NCBI GenBank assembly: GCA_951828585.1 | Contig: OX639991.1 | Location: 3,380,576-3,444,575, forward strand | DNA from: Longimicrobiales bacterium | GTDB lineage: Bacteria; Gemmatimonadota; Gemmatimonadetes; Longimicrobiales; Gaopeijiaceae | Reading direction: 5' to 3' | DNA length: 64,000 nt | Shown: positions 1 through 11,635 of the stretch, piece by piece | Layout of the letters: every line of letters begins with the position of its first letter | Position numbering within the stretch: the first letter of the stretch is position 1 | The notes under the pieces: model-generated | What the model was told of the DNA's origin: nothing | The model's input: the letters and a program-made list of their open reading frames with translations, nothing else | Databases searched by the model: none | Position numbers and translations under genes: made by a program

Positions 1-267
1 CCGTCCCACCTGGAGGCCATGCTGGACGAGGTTCTCGCGGGCGATCCGACGGCGCTGGCGGTCTTCCTCGCCGAGGGTCTCAAGGCGGAGGAAACCGGCA
101 AGGGCACCTCGTCGGCGGAGATGTCGAGCACCGGGGTATGGGGTGTTCGCGATCCCGCCGAGGCCCCCGCCGAACGCGGCCGGACAATGACCGAGGCTTT
201 CGTCGGCGCGGCAGTCGCCTTCATTGAGCGCTGGAACCGGCTTCGCCCCCCGAAAACGGGTGACTGA
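1..267 (+). CDS. Creatininase-family amidohydrolase, C-terminal fragment
   Basis: The reading frame is open from base 1 and ends at the TGA at 265-267, so only the last 88 residues are visible. They include STGVWG, then DPAEAPAERGR and a helix ending IERWNRLRP, which resembles the end of creatininase-family metal-dependent amidohydrolases. The catalytic metal-binding part lies upstream of the window, so activity and substrate cannot be judged. The family assignment is from memory of the C-terminal pattern only. Confidence 0.55.
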   Translation, partial: PSHLEAMLDEVLAGDPTALAVFLAEGLKAEETGKGTSSAEMSSTGVWGVRDPAEAPAERGRTMTEAFVGAAVAFIERWNRLRPPKTGD

Positions 268-298
268 ACGCGCACCATTTTTCGGTGCGCGCCCGTTT
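254..298 (+). terminator. Two-tier hairpin at the creatininase stop codon
   Basis: An 8-bp inner stem (CGCGCACC 269-276 with GGTGCGCG 284-291, 7-base T-rich loop) sits inside an outer stem of AAACGGG 254-260 and CCCGTTT 292-298. The TGA stop lies in the one-sided bulge between the two stems. Only three T follow, so it is a plausible but weak intrinsic terminator that separates this gene from the next. Confidence 0.45.
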
Positions 299-419
299 GG
301 CCCCCGGCAGGCTGGCCCAGCCCCGACCCGACACTTTCACCCGGGCGGCCGAGGAGGCACTTTTTGGGCCGTCGGTCCCCACGATTCCGTATCACGCCAC
401 TCCTACCGGAGGAAAGTCC

Positions 420-1304
420 GTGAAGGTCTCCCGATTCGTTCGTCTCTGCTTCCTCGTCTTCCTCGTCTTCCTCGCCGCCACCCCCCTCACCGCCCAGCAG
501 GTCGGCCCCGCGAACGGCACCCTGATCGTCGCCGGCGGCTCCCTCTCCGACCCCGCGGTCTTCGCCCGGTTCGTCGAACTCGCGGGTGGCCCTGCCGCAC
601 CCATCGTCATCATTCCGACGGCTGGCGGGGGGGACAGCTACGATCAGTTCTTCGGCGGCCGCCGCCCCTTCGAGCGCGCAGGCGCCCGCGACATTTCCAT
701 CCTGCACACCAACGACCCCGAAGTCGCCAACACCGACGCCTTCGTCGCGCCCCTGCTCGAGGCCCGGGGCGTGTGGTTCACCGGCGGGCGCCAGTGGCGG
801 CTGGCCGACGCCTACCTGGACACCAAGGTCCACGACGCGCTCTGGGGGGTGCTGGAACGGGGCGGCGTCATCGGCGGGTCGTCCGCTGGCGCCTCGATCC
901 AGGGCTCGTACCTGGTGCGGGGAGACACCCGTACCAACACCGTCATGATGGGGGACCACGAGGTGGGACTCGGCTTCCTGAAGGGAGTCGGGATTGACCA
1001 GCACCTGCTCCGGCGCAACCGCCACTTCGACATGGTCGAGGTGATTCGCGCGAAACCCGAGCTTCTGGGGATCGGCCTTGACGAGAACACCGCGATCATC
1101 GTGCGGGGCGATCGCTTCGAAGTCGTCGGCCAGAGCTACGCCGTCATCTACGACCACAACGCCACGCTGGACGGGGGCGGACTGTTCTACTTTCTGGCGC
1201 CCGGGGACCGGTATGATATGGCGGCGCGGCAGGCGTTCCGGCCAGCCCGGGACGAGCGACCGCTGGGACGGGTGACGAGCACGCCGTGGCCGCCGGGGGG
1301 CTAG
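420..1304 (+). CDS. Secreted cyanophycinase-like serine peptidase (S51)
   Basis: A 294-residue protein starting at GTG 420, chosen because GGAGGAAAG lies just upstream and because it begins a signal peptide (basic start, hydrophobic LCFLVFLVFLAA, then TAQQ). Frames further upstream lack a ribosome site. The mature part has GGRQWRL and GGSSAGAS, the latter holding the family S51 nucleophile serine. Cyanophycinases release beta-Asp-Arg dipeptides from cyanophycin. Here the enzyme would be exported and could scavenge external polymer. A related isoaspartyl dipeptidase activity is the main alternative. No cyanophycin synthetase gene is in the window. Confidence 0.75.
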   Translation: MKVSRFVRLCFLVFLVFLAATPLTAQQVGPANGTLIVAGGSLSDPAVFARFVELAGGPAAPIVIIPTAGGGDSYDQFFGGRRPFERAGARDISILHTNDPEVANTDAFVAPLLEARGVWFTGGRQWRLADAYLDTKVHDALWGVLERGGVIGGSSAGASIQGSYLVRGDTRTNTVMMGDHEVGLGFLKGVGIDQHLLRRNRHFDMVEVIRAKPELLGIGLDENTAIIVRGDRFEVVGQSYAVIYDHNATLDGGGLFYFLAPGDRYDMAARQAFRPARDERPLGRVTSTPWPPGG

Positions 1305-1469
1305 CGGCTCGTGGAAACCGCCCGTGCCCCAGGGCCCGTGCGGACTTACCCGCGGACCGCCAGCCGCTACTCATGAGATCCCCGTTGTTGTACCGCGGGG
1401 ATTCCCCCCGCTTGAGGTACAAACTGGCGTACTCCCACCCCGCCGCCGATACGGGTTAGCTTTCGCGCC
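1305..1469 (+). other. Leader region of thrS with an inverted repeat
   Basis: This gene-free stretch holds ATCCCCG (1378-1384) and CGGGGAT (1396-1402), a 7-bp stem with an 11-base loop, followed by a C-rich run. It could be a leader hairpin or a weak terminator. I saw no T-box features. Confidence 0.3.
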
Positions 1470-3401
1470 ATGCAAAACGACACCGTCCACATCACCCTCC
1501 CCGACGGCCGCGCCCTGACACTACCCCACGGCGCGACCGCCGCCACCCTCGCCGCACAGATCGGCCCAGGCCTCGCCCGCGCCGCCCTGGCCGCGGTCGT
1601 GGACGGCGAGATCGTCGACCTGAACCACCCACTCGCCGACGGCGCTTCCGTACGCCTCCTCACCGACCGCGACCCGGAATCCCTCGGCGTACTCCGCCAC
1701 TCCGCCGCCCACGTCCTCGCCACCGCGGTGCGCGAACTGGTCCCCGGCGCCGGCATCGGCTTCGGCCCCGCCATCGACGACGGTTTCTACTACGATTTCG
1801 ACGTTCCCGAGCCCTTCACACCGGACCTGATCGAGGCCATCGAGAAGCTCATGGCCCAAGTCGTGCAGTCCGACTACTCCTTCGAGCGCCAGGTCGTCAC
1901 CCGGGACCAGGCCCGCGAACTCTTCGCCGACGACCCCCTCAAGCTCGAACGCCTGGACGAGTTCGACGAAGACGAAGTCATCACCGTGTACCGCGACGGC
2001 CCCTTCCTCGACCTCTGCCGCGGCCCCCACATCCCCAGCACCGGCAGGCTGAAGCACTTCAAGCTGTTGAGTGCTGCGGGCGCCTACTGGCGTGGCGACG
2101 AACGCCGCCAGATGCTCCAGCGCATTTACGGCACCGCCTTCTTCCGGGGGAAGGACCTACGCACCCACCTGCACCGCCTGGAAGAGGCGAAGAAGCGCGA
2201 CCACCGCGTACTCGGCAAGCGTCTCGACCTCTTCTCCATCCAGGAAGAGGTTGGCCCCGGCTTCGTGCTGTGGCACCCGAACGGCGGCCGCGTCCGGCGC
2301 ATCATCGAGGACTTCCTTCGGGAAACTCTCGTCGAGCACGGCTACGAAATCGTCTACACGCCGCACGTGGCCAGCGAAGAGCTCTACCGCATCTCGGGCC
2401 ACCTGGACGTCTTCGCCGACGACATGTTCCCCGCCATGGACGACGACGGGACGCGGTTCCGCATGAAGCCGATGAACTGCCCCCACCACTTCATGATCTA
2501 TCGGTCCCAGGTCCGTTCCTACCGCGACCTGCCGCTCCGCTTCGCCGAGCTGGGGACCTGCTACCGCTACGAACGCTCCGGGACGCTGCACGGCATGCTG
2601 CGGGTCCGCTCCTTCACGCAGGACGACGCGCACATCTTCATCCGCGAGGACCAGATCGCCGACGAGTACAACCGGCTCCTGGACCTGGGCGACTACCTGC
2701 TCAAGGTGTTCGGCTACGAATACCGCGCCGCCCTCTCCACCCGGCCCGAGAAGCCGATCGGCGACCCGGCGGTGTACGACGCGGCCTCCGACCGGCTGGT
2801 CGGCGTGCTGCGCGACCGCGGGCTTGACTACGAGCTCGACGACGGCGGCGGCGCCTTCTACGGCCCCAAGGTCGATATCCTGGTCACCGACGCGCTGGGC
2901 CGCGAGTGGCAGGGCGGGACCTTCCAGCTCGACTTTCTGATGCCGGAACGCTTCGGGCTCGAGTATGTGGGCGCCGACAACCAGCGCCACCGGGCCGTCG
3001 TGATCCACCGGACGCTGCTCGGCTCCATGGAGCGTTTCATCGGCGGCCTGATCGAGCACTACGGAGGGGCGTTCCCGCTCTGGCTCGCTCCCGTGCAGGT
3101 CCGCATTCTGCCGGTCTCGGAACAGTGGGCGCCGTCGGCGAGGGAGCTGGCCGCGCAGTTGCAGGAAGCGGGCATCCGCGTGGAAACGGAGGAGCGCGAC
3201 ACGCTCGGGTACCGGATCCGTGCCGCCGAGACGCAGAAGGTCCCCTACATGGGCATCGTCGGGGAGCGCGAGGCGGAGGCGGGAACGGTCTCGGTGCGGA
3301 TGCGAGGGGCGGGGCGGAAGCAGCTGACCATGGATCGGGGTGACTTCGTGCGGCGCCTCAGGGAAGAGATCGCGAGCCGCGCGCTGAATGCTCGCAAATA
3401 G
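1470..3401 (+). CDS. thrS: Threonine-tRNA ligase
   Basis: This cytoplasmic class II synthetase charges tRNA-Thr with threonine. At 643 residues it is full length. An N-terminal TGS domain (about 1-65) is followed by the editing domain, with HSAAHVLA near residue 77. The catalytic core has the zinc-ligand context MKPMNCPHH, motif 2 (RFAELGTCYRYERSG) and a motif 3 region near IHRTLLGSMER. The C-terminal anticodon-binding domain starts near WLAPVQVRILPV. All expected landmarks are present. The gene stands alone, with an IS110-family transposase 240 bp downstream on the same strand. Confidence 0.97.
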   Translation: MQNDTVHITLPDGRALTLPHGATAATLAAQIGPGLARAALAAVVDGEIVDLNHPLADGASVRLLTDRDPESLGVLRHSAAHVLATAVRELVPGAGIGFGPAIDDGFYYDFDVPEPFTPDLIEAIEKLMAQVVQSDYSFERQVVTRDQARELFADDPLKLERLDEFDEDEVITVYRDGPFLDLCRGPHIPSTGRLKHFKLLSAAGAYWRGDERRQMLQRIYGTAFFRGKDLRTHLHRLEEAKKRDHRVLGKRLDLFSIQEEVGPGFVLWHPNGGRVRRIIEDFLRETLVEHGYEIVYTPHVASEELYRISGHLDVFADDMFPAMDDDGTRFRMKPMNCPHHFMIYRSQVRSYRDLPLRFAELGTCYRYERSGTLHGMLRVRSFTQDDAHIFIREDQIADEYNRLLDLGDYLLKVFGYEYRAALSTRPEKPIGDPAVYDAASDRLVGVLRDRGLDYELDDGGGAFYGPKVDILVTDALGREWQGGTFQLDFLMPERFGLEYVGADNQRHRAVVIHRTLLGSMERFIGGLIEHYGGAFPLWLAPVQVRILPVSEQWAPSARELAAQLQEAGIRVETEERDTLGYRIRAAETQKVPYMGIVGEREAEAGTVSVRMRGAGRKQLTMDRGDFVRRLREEIASRALNARK

Positions 3402-3477
3402 GCGGTCGCCGGAAGGGCTCGCCCCGGACTTCAGGCTTGTCTGTTAGTCTCAGACCCGGGTGGCAGGGAAAACCCGG

Positions 3478-3507
3478 CCCTTCGGCGCCCCGCGGGGCGC
3501 CGAAGGG
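3478..3507. repeat. Perfect 30-bp palindrome
   Basis: CCCTTCGGCGCCCCG is followed immediately by its exact reverse complement, centred between 3492 and 3493. There is no T tract, so it is not a standard terminator. It lies between thrS and the IS110 transposase, in the part where a bridge RNA would be encoded, and may fold as one of its stems or be an independent repeat. Confidence 0.6.
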
Positions 3508-3641
3508 GGGCGGTGGTCGGACCGTTTCAGGCTTGGCCGTGAGGGGCCGCAAATGAGTTTGGTCGCCACCGTCCTTCCCAACGTCCTGAATGGATACATG
3601 AGCATCAAGGCTCGCATGACAAGCACAGGAGAAAAGGGAAG

Positions 3642-4589
3642 ATGACCCACTCTACCGTCGGGATCGACCTGTCGAAAGCCTGGCTCGACGCCTGCGCCGC
3701 GCCCGAGGGGAGGGCCGCCCGGTTCTCGAACGACATGGCCGGGTTCCGGAAGCTGATCGCCTGGATCGGCCCCGAGGCCGGCCGGGTCGCCTACGAACCC
3801 ACCGGGCCCTGGCATCGCGACTTCGAGGAGGCGCTGCTGAAGGCCGGGCTTCCTCTCTACGCGATCAACCCGTACCAGGTCCGGTGCTTTGCCCGATCGC
3901 AGGGACAGCGCGCCAAGACCGACGCGATCGACGCGCGCACGCTGGCGCGGATGGCCGCCGTAATCGACGATCTCCGCCCGGCCAAGGCAGCGTCCGAGGA
4001 CGAGCGCGACCTCGCCGAACTGAGGTTGGTGCGCGATGCGCTGGTGGCGGACCGGACTCGTACGCTCAACCGCGGCAGCCACTTGCGCCACCCCTTGGCT
4101 AAGCGGGTCAACAAGGAGCGTCTGGCGCAAATCGAGCGCCAGCTGAAACGCATCGACGCCGAGATCGCGAAGCTTCTCCAGAGTGACGAGACCCTCAGGC
4201 GCCGGTCTGAGATCCTGACCTCGATTCCGGGCATCTCCAGCGTGACGGCGGCGGGACTCATCGTCCACATGCCCGAACTGGGCACCATGACCGGTCCCCA
4301 GGCCGCCAGCCTCGCCGGGCTGGCTCCGGTGACCCGGGAGTCCGGTACCTGGAGGGGGCGCAGCTTCATCCAGGGCGGTAGGGACAAGGCTCGCCGGATG
4401 CTCTACATGCCTGCGCTGGCCGCCATCCGCGCCAATCCTCCCCTCGGACGGAAGTATGCGGCACTCGTCAACGCCGGGAAGCCACCCAAGGTCGCCATCA
4501 CGGCCGTCATGAGAAAGCTCGTCGTCCTCGCCAACGCCCTCGTGCAGCAGGATCGCCTGTGGACGCCGGAACCGCCCGCCACCGCCTGA
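3642..4589 (+). CDS. IS110-family transposase (DEDD recombinase)
   Basis: A 315-residue protein with the IS110 layout. The N-terminal RuvC-like DEDD domain has VGIDLSKAWLD, VAYEPTG and KTDAIDARTLARMA. A helical linker follows (about 110-190), and then the C-terminal transposase-20 domain with SIPGISSVTAAGLI, SLAGLAPVTRESG and ARRMLYMPALAA. It catalyses bridge-RNA-guided integration and excision of the element. The ATG follows AGGAGAAAAGG. The frame is intact with all DEDD blocks visible, so the element may still be active. Confidence 0.92.
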   Translation: MTHSTVGIDLSKAWLDACAAPEGRAARFSNDMAGFRKLIAWIGPEAGRVAYEPTGPWHRDFEEALLKAGLPLYAINPYQVRCFARSQGQRAKTDAIDARTLARMAAVIDDLRPAKAASEDERDLAELRLVRDALVADRTRTLNRGSHLRHPLAKRVNKERLAQIERQLKRIDAEIAKLLQSDETLRRRSEILTSIPGISSVTAAGLIVHMPELGTMTGPQAASLAGLAPVTRESGTWRGRSFIQGGRDKARRMLYMPALAAIRANPPLGRKYAALVNAGKPPKVAITAVMRKLVVLANALVQQDRLWTPEPPATA

Positions 4590-4728
4590 TGGCTACTTCA
4601 TACCTCTGCCCCGGACCCGCTCGCACTGGAGCCGCGACTCGCCCCGCCTGCTTGCGACATGGATACTCATCTCCCGCTGGAAACCGGAATCCCGTTCAGG
4701 CTTGTTTGCCGTTGGGCAAGACTAGTTG
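4590..4728 (+). other. Spacer between transposase and rRNA promoter, with a relict IS end
   Basis: At about 4663-4699, CCCGCTGGAAACCGG with its flanks resembles the right-end subterminal repeat of the DDE insertion sequence at 46022-47550, which has CCCGTTGGAAACCGG at 47507-47521. A scar or unrelated end of that IS family seems likely. Nothing coding is seen here. Confidence 0.35.
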
Positions 4729-4756
4729 TTGACTTCCCCGGGAACCTCGCTACCTT
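4729..4756 (+). promoter_or_regulatory. Putative rRNA promoter
   Basis: TTGACT at 4729-4734 and TACCTT at 4751-4756, spaced 16 bp, lie about 300 bp before the 23S rRNA. This is the best sigma-70-type match in the spacer. It would allow 23S-5S transcription without an upstream 16S gene. No clear boxA was found in the 300-base leader. Confidence 0.45.
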
Positions 4757-5056
4757 TCATAGCTGTTCGCTTCCCGCCGATCCCACCCCAGTTCCCTCCG
4801 CGGAACCGTCAGGTGCGGACCCCGGCAGAGCGAACACATTGCTTCTTGAAAACCAGGGTAGAAGGAAGGAAAGTGCCTTAGGTCGCTCCAGCCGACCACG
4901 ACGGCAGGTGACCCCTCACGGGGCCCGGCCTGCGGTGGACCCGGCGGAGCGTACGTGTTGGAAAGGCGAGACGGTGATGGACCGGTCTGAACGAATCTGC
5001 GCCGGGCACGGATGGAAGCATCATGACCATCCACGTCCGGCCGAGGGATGACGGCT

Positions 5057-8021
<2,965 letters not shown>

Positions 8022-8085
8022 AGCCATCCTCATCCGCATTTCCAGCACGAGAATGAGGCACGTTCCTTCCTTCGCCCTGTAGTTC

Positions 8086-8205
<120 letters not shown>

Positions 8206-8214
8206 ATTCTGATG

Positions 8215-8258
8215 ACGCCCCGCCCGGTATCTCGAATGCCGGGCGGGGCGTTTTGTTT
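8215..8258 (+). terminator. Strong intrinsic terminator of the rRNA unit
   Basis: ACGCCCCGCCCGG (8215-8227) pairs perfectly with CCGGGCGGGGCGT (8239-8251). Three further inner pairs close a 5-base loop, and TTTTGTTTT follows. This ends the 23S-5S transcript and separates it from thiE on the other strand. Confidence 0.93.
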
Positions 8259-8385
8259 TGGAGGAGTGGACGAACGCGGTGGCGTCCCGCTGCGGGCCCG
8301 AGCGCGCAGTGGGCGTCGTGCCCTGGAAACGGGCCAACCTGTGGTCCCCGCTTCCGGCGCGCGCAGGGACTTGTACTGGGATTTG

Positions 8386-9042
8386 CTAAGGCTCGGCGGC
8401 GGCCCGCAGGAGTCCGCGTACCATGAGACCGGGATCGGGGGCCGCCATCACCGCGCGTACCACCGCGCAGCCGGCGGCGCCTGCACGGGAGACCCCTCTG
8501 GCCCGCGCCGCAGTGATTCCGCCGATCGCGACCACCGGCACTTCGACGGCCTCCACCACCGAGGTCAAGCCTTCCAGTCCCACTGCCTGACCCGCGTCGC
8601 TCTTGGTGCTCGTCGAGAAAACGGCACCGCAACCGATGTAGTCGGCGCCGTCGGCGATCGCGGCGCGGGCCACGTCAGGATCGTTGGCCGAGTAGCCGAT
8701 CAGGAAACCGGGCGGCGCGATCCGGCGGGCGGCGGCCACCGGCAGGTCGGCGGGGCCGAGATGGACGCCATCCGCGTGGACCGCCAGAGCGAGATCAACC
8801 CGGTCGTTCACGAAGAAGAGGGCGCCGGCGGCCTCAGTGTCCGCGCGCAAGCGGCGTGCCAGGGGAAGCGCGTCCCGCGGCGGGAGGGCCTTCTCGCGCA
8901 GCTGCACGGCCGGGGCTCCGGCGCGGAGCGCGGCCACGACAACTTCGGTGACCTCCCGGGGACGTGCGAGATCTCGGTCGGTGATGACGATCAGGCGAAG
9001 ACGGGCGGCCAGTTCGGCGCTCGTTTGACTGGCCGTGTTCAT
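8386..9042 (-). CDS. thiE: Thiamine-phosphate synthase
   Basis: ThiE joins the pyrimidine and thiazole phosphates to make thiamine phosphate, a precursor of the cofactor used by the 2-oxoacid dehydrogenase E1 encoded at 32056-34102. The 218-residue TIM-barrel protein shows [46 protein letters not shown] and VVAIGGI, all expected motifs. It follows mltG on the same strand by 25 bp, so it is probably the last gene of a ruvX-mltG-thiE operon. No other thi gene is nearby. Confidence 0.93.
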   Translation of the reverse strand: MNTASQTSAELAARLRLIVITDRDLARPREVTEVVVAALRAGAPAVQLREKALPPRDALPLARRLRADTEAAGALFFVNDRVDLALAVHADGVHLGPADLPVAAARRIAPPGFLIGYSANDPDVARAAIADGADYIGCGAVFSTSTKSDAGQAVGLEGLTSVVEAVEVPVVAIGGITAARARGVSRAGAAGCAVVRAVMAAPDPGLMVRGLLRAAAEP

Positions 9043-9067
9043 GGGTGTCCGAACACTGGAACCCCGA

Positions 9068-10150
9068 CTACCCGCCGTTGGAGGCGGCGCGGATGCTGCG
9101 AATCGCGGCGTTGTGCTCCTCGAGCGAGCGGGAGAAGACGTGTTGGTTGCCTCCTCCCGCGACGAAGTACAGGTAGTCGGTGTCGGCAGGGTTCAGGGCC
9201 GCATCCAGGGCGTGGGCGCCGGGCGCGCAGATCGGACCGGGGGGAAGCCCCGCGTGGGTATAGGTGTTGTAGGGGTGGTCGGCCACGGAGTCCATGGCGG
9301 CGTAGAGCAGACGTGGGCGATAGCCGGGGGGAAGCGCGTAGTGGATGGTCGGGTCGGCCTCCAGGCGCATGCCGATGCGGAGCCGGTTGTGGAAGACGCT
9401 GGAGATCGTGCGCATTTCGGCGACATTCCCGGCTTCGGCCTGGATGATTGAGGCGAGCGTGACCGCCTTCCGCTCCGACATGCCCGTCTCCGCCAGGCGT
9501 TCGCGGCGCTCGGGCGTCCAGTGGTTGTGATACCGGGCGATCATGGCCGAAACGACCCGCTCCGTGCCCACCCCCCGCGCGAAGCGGTAGGTGTCGGGGA
9601 AGAGGTAGCCCTCGAGCCCCGGGCCGGGGACCTCCCAGCGGAGGTGAAGGTCTTCGCCGTCGAGGAAGCTGGCCACGGAGGCGGAGTCGGACCCCGCCGC
9701 GTCCGCGATCCGCCTGACCATCCTTCTGATCGTGAGGCCTTCCGGAAACAGTACCGGGAAGGTCGCCACCCGGCCCTCCGCCAACACGGTGTGGACTTCT
9801 CCGAAGCGGGCCCCTCGTGGCAGGCGATAGGTTCCCGCCTTCACGGTCCGGTCCAGCCCCCGGACGCGCCCATAGATCCTGAAGAGGAAGGACCGGGTTA
9901 TGACCTCGCGCTCGGCCAGGGTATCCACGACGGCCTGAAACGAGGTGCCCGGGGGGATTTCAAGCGTGACCTCGCCGGCGGGCGGAGTGGGGGCGCGTCC
10001 ATGGACGGCGACGACGACGAGCGCGGCGGTGAGAATGCCGAGCCCGGTGCCGACGGCTTGTCTACTGTTCGCCGTCGCCCAGAGTCTCCGGCGCGTCCAG
10101 GGAACGGGCGTCGAGCCAGTCCTGGAGGATGATTGCGGCTGCTCCGGCAT
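9068..10150 (-). CDS. mltG: Endolytic murein transglycosylase
   Basis: This 360-residue inner-membrane enzyme cleaves nascent peptidoglycan glycan strands and sets their length. A short cytoplasmic N-terminus precedes one transmembrane segment (about 32-50, GILTAALVVVAV). The YceG catalytic domain shows IPPGTSFQAVVDTLA, ASIIQAEAG, HNRLRIGMRLEADPTIHYAL, YNTYTHAGLPPGPICAPG and the terminal YFVAGGGNQHVFS, with the catalytic glutamate in QAEAG. The ATG lies 89 bp inside the end of ruvX. No ATG or GTG lies between the ruvX stop and the membrane segment, so the long overlap appears real. Confidence 0.93.
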   Translation of the reverse strand: MPEQPQSSSRTGSTPVPWTRRRLWATANSRQAVGTGLGILTAALVVVAVHGRAPTPPAGEVTLEIPPGTSFQAVVDTLAEREVITRSFLFRIYGRVRGLDRTVKAGTYRLPRGARFGEVHTVLAEGRVATFPVLFPEGLTIRRMVRRIADAAGSDSASVASFLDGEDLHLRWEVPGPGLEGYLFPDTYRFARGVGTERVVSAMIARYHNHWTPERRERLAETGMSERKAVTLASIIQAEAGNVAEMRTISSVFHNRLRIGMRLEADPTIHYALPPGYRPRLLYAAMDSVADHPYNTYTHAGLPPGPICAPGAHALDAALNPADTDYLYFVAGGGNQHVFSRSLEEHNAAIRSIRAASNGG

Positions 10151-10532
10151 CGATCCTCGCCTTGTCTTCCTTCTTCTTCCTGGTCAAACCAATGGAACGA
10201 ATCCTCGCCTCGGCCTCCGCCGACGAGTAGCTCTCGTCGATGAAGTGAACGGGCAGGCCGCTCCGGTCACCCAGTCGCCCGCCAAAATCCCGAACTTCGG
10301 CGGTCCATGAATTTTCGCGTCCCTGGGCATCGAGTGGAAGTCCCACGACAAGGCACCCCGCGCGGTGATCGGCGGCGATTTCGAGGATCCGGGCGATAGG
10401 GGGGCGCTTGCCGGCGCGCCGGGTGAGGGTAGTCAGGGGCGTGGCAAGGGTGCCAGAGGCGTCGCTCAGGGCGAGGCCGATGCGGCGGGTGCCGTAGTCG
10501 ACGGCGAGGACGCGGTGGGGGGATGGAGGCAT
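10062..10532 (-). CDS. ruvX: Putative pre-16S rRNA nuclease / Holliday-junction resolvase-like protein
   Basis: A 156-residue YqgF/RuvX-family RNase H-fold protein. Start chosen at ATG 10532 because VLAVDYGTRRIGLALSD follows after a few residues, as in the family; the frame stays open upstream. Other landmarks are CLVVGLPLDAQG, FIDESYSS and KKKEDKARIDAGAAAIILQDWL. Conserved acidic residues (D in VDYG, E in DESY, D in RIDA) are present. RuvX is essential in many bacteria and is implicated in 16S 5'-end maturation. Its last 89 bp overlap mltG in another frame. Confidence 0.92.
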   Translation of the reverse strand: MPPSPHRVLAVDYGTRRIGLALSDASGTLATPLTTLTRRAGKRPPIARILEIAADHRAGCLVVGLPLDAQGRENSWTAEVRDFGGRLGDRSGLPVHFIDESYSSAEAEARIRSIGLTRKKKEDKARIDAGAAAIILQDWLDARSLDAPETLGDGEQ

Positions 10533-10685
10533 GGTCGATGGATCGAGTGCGGGGTGACGGCCGGCATCCGGCGCTACCTTCATTATGATTCCTGCCGACA
10601 GCATGGCAACCGCGTCTTGAAGGTCGCCCATCGCTGATAGCTTTCGATCCGCAGCCCATCCCCGATCCCCCAACCCCACCACCCC

Positions 10686-11069
10686 ATGCAACTCGGCGCC
10701 TTCTCCATCAGCCTCGCCGTCAAGGATCTCGACGCTTCCCGGTCGTTCTACGAGAAGCTCGGCTTCACCGTGACCGGCGGCGACGGCGAGAAGTACCTCA
10801 TCATGATCAACGGGACCACGATCATCGGTCTCTTCCAGGGACTGTTCGACAAGAACATCCTGACCTTCAATCCGGGCCTGGCGCAGGACACTTCACGGGT
10901 CGAGGACTTCACCGATGTGAGGGATATCCGCGCGTCGCTGGTCGCCGATGGCTTGGAGATGTCCACCGATACGGATCCTGACGGCACGGGTCCCGCGAGT
11001 ATCATGCTCGTGGATCCGGACGGGAACCCGGTCCTGGTGGACCAGTTCTTCCCGCGGCCGGGCAGTTAG
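10686..11069 (+). CDS. VOC-family (glyoxalase-like) protein
   Basis: A 127-residue protein with the betaalphabeta fold signature of vicinal-oxygen-chelate proteins: [22 protein letters not shown] at the start and [17 protein letters not shown] at the end. Such proteins are often dioxygenases, glyoxalases or antibiotic-binding proteins, and the sequence does not say which. The metal-ligand pattern is not the full H/E set, so catalysis is uncertain. It is divergent from ruvX across 153 bp and its end overlaps the plug-domain gene by four bases. Confidence 0.8.
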   Translation: MQLGAFSISLAVKDLDASRSFYEKLGFTVTGGDGEKYLIMINGTTIIGLFQGLFDKNILTFNPGLAQDTSRVEDFTDVRDIRASLVADGLEMSTDTDPDGTGPASIMLVDPDGNPVLVDQFFPRPGS

Positions 11070-11557
11070 GATCCTTCGCCGGAGTCCTTCTTCTTTCCCG
11101 TTTTCGTCGTGACCAGGATTACCCCGCGTTCCTTGGCCTCCGTACCGAACTCGAGCGCCTTGTCGCCCTTGATCACATCGATCTTGGCGATGTCCTCCGG
11201 AGTCAATTCGTCAAGACTGGGCTGCCGTTCTTCCCCTGGATGCAGTCGAAGGGGGGGGTTGACACGCACCCCGTCGATGTACACGACAGGGGACAGGTCA
11301 AGCGACGATCCGACGATCGGGACGCTCTTCGTGGCCGCGGGGGTTGTCCGTATCACCTGCACCTGCGTCCTTCCACGATCCGCCCGGGCCTCCTGGACGT
11401 GCACCAAATGATACCGCAGAACGGCATGGTCACCTCCGTAGGATAGGCCATGCGGCCCCTGCGCGGCGTCGATGATGAGCCCGGTGGCAACCAGCCCCGC
11501 GGCTCCAGCGGCACCGATAATGGCGAGAAGCTTGATGTCGTGGCGTCCGATCCTCAT
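11066..11557 (-). CDS. Small exported protein with a TonB-receptor plug-like domain
   Basis: A 163-residue protein with one N-terminal hydrophobic segment (about 9-30) that serves as anchor or signal. The C-terminal half contains [26 protein letters not shown] and GVILVTTK, the sequence style of the plug domain of TonB-dependent receptors. There is no beta-barrel. Similar plug-like tails occur on signalling proteins and on small periplasmic proteins. The function is unknown. The gene is convergent with the VOC gene and is followed upstream on the same strand by the Fic gene. Confidence 0.6.
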   Translation of the reverse strand: MRIGRHDIKLLAIIGAAGAAGLVATGLIIDAAQGPHGLSYGGDHAVLRYHLVHVQEARADRGRTQVQVIRTTPAATKSVPIVGSSLDLSPVVYIDGVRVNPPLRLHPGEERQPSLDELTPEDIAKIDVIKGDKALEFGTEAKERGVILVTTKTGKKKDSGEGS

Positions 11558-11635
11558 GTCGTCCCTCTTTCGCGGTGGGTTCTGTCCGGGTGGTGGTCCG
11601 GCAGGCGCGACGCGCGCGGGCCGACCGGACTACTA

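Larger units (their letters stand above)
3430..4705 (+). mobile_element. Probable IS110-family insertion sequence (limits approximate)
   Basis: The transposase at 3642-4589 is flanked by the 11-base direct repeat TTCAGGCTTGT at 3430-3440 and 4695-4705; a 10-base copy (TTCAGGCTTG) is also at 3526-3535. IS110 elements lack terminal inverted repeats and insert by RNA-guided recombination at short core sequences, so a repeat at both edges suits element boundaries, but I cannot prove them. The size of about 1.27 kb is usual. About 200 bp of non-coding DNA precedes the transposase, where members of this family encode their bridge RNA. Confidence 0.45.

Noticed and set aside
1305-1469. A T-box riboswitch before thrS
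   Set aside because: The leader is short and has one simple hairpin; no T-box core sequence or specifier loop is visible.
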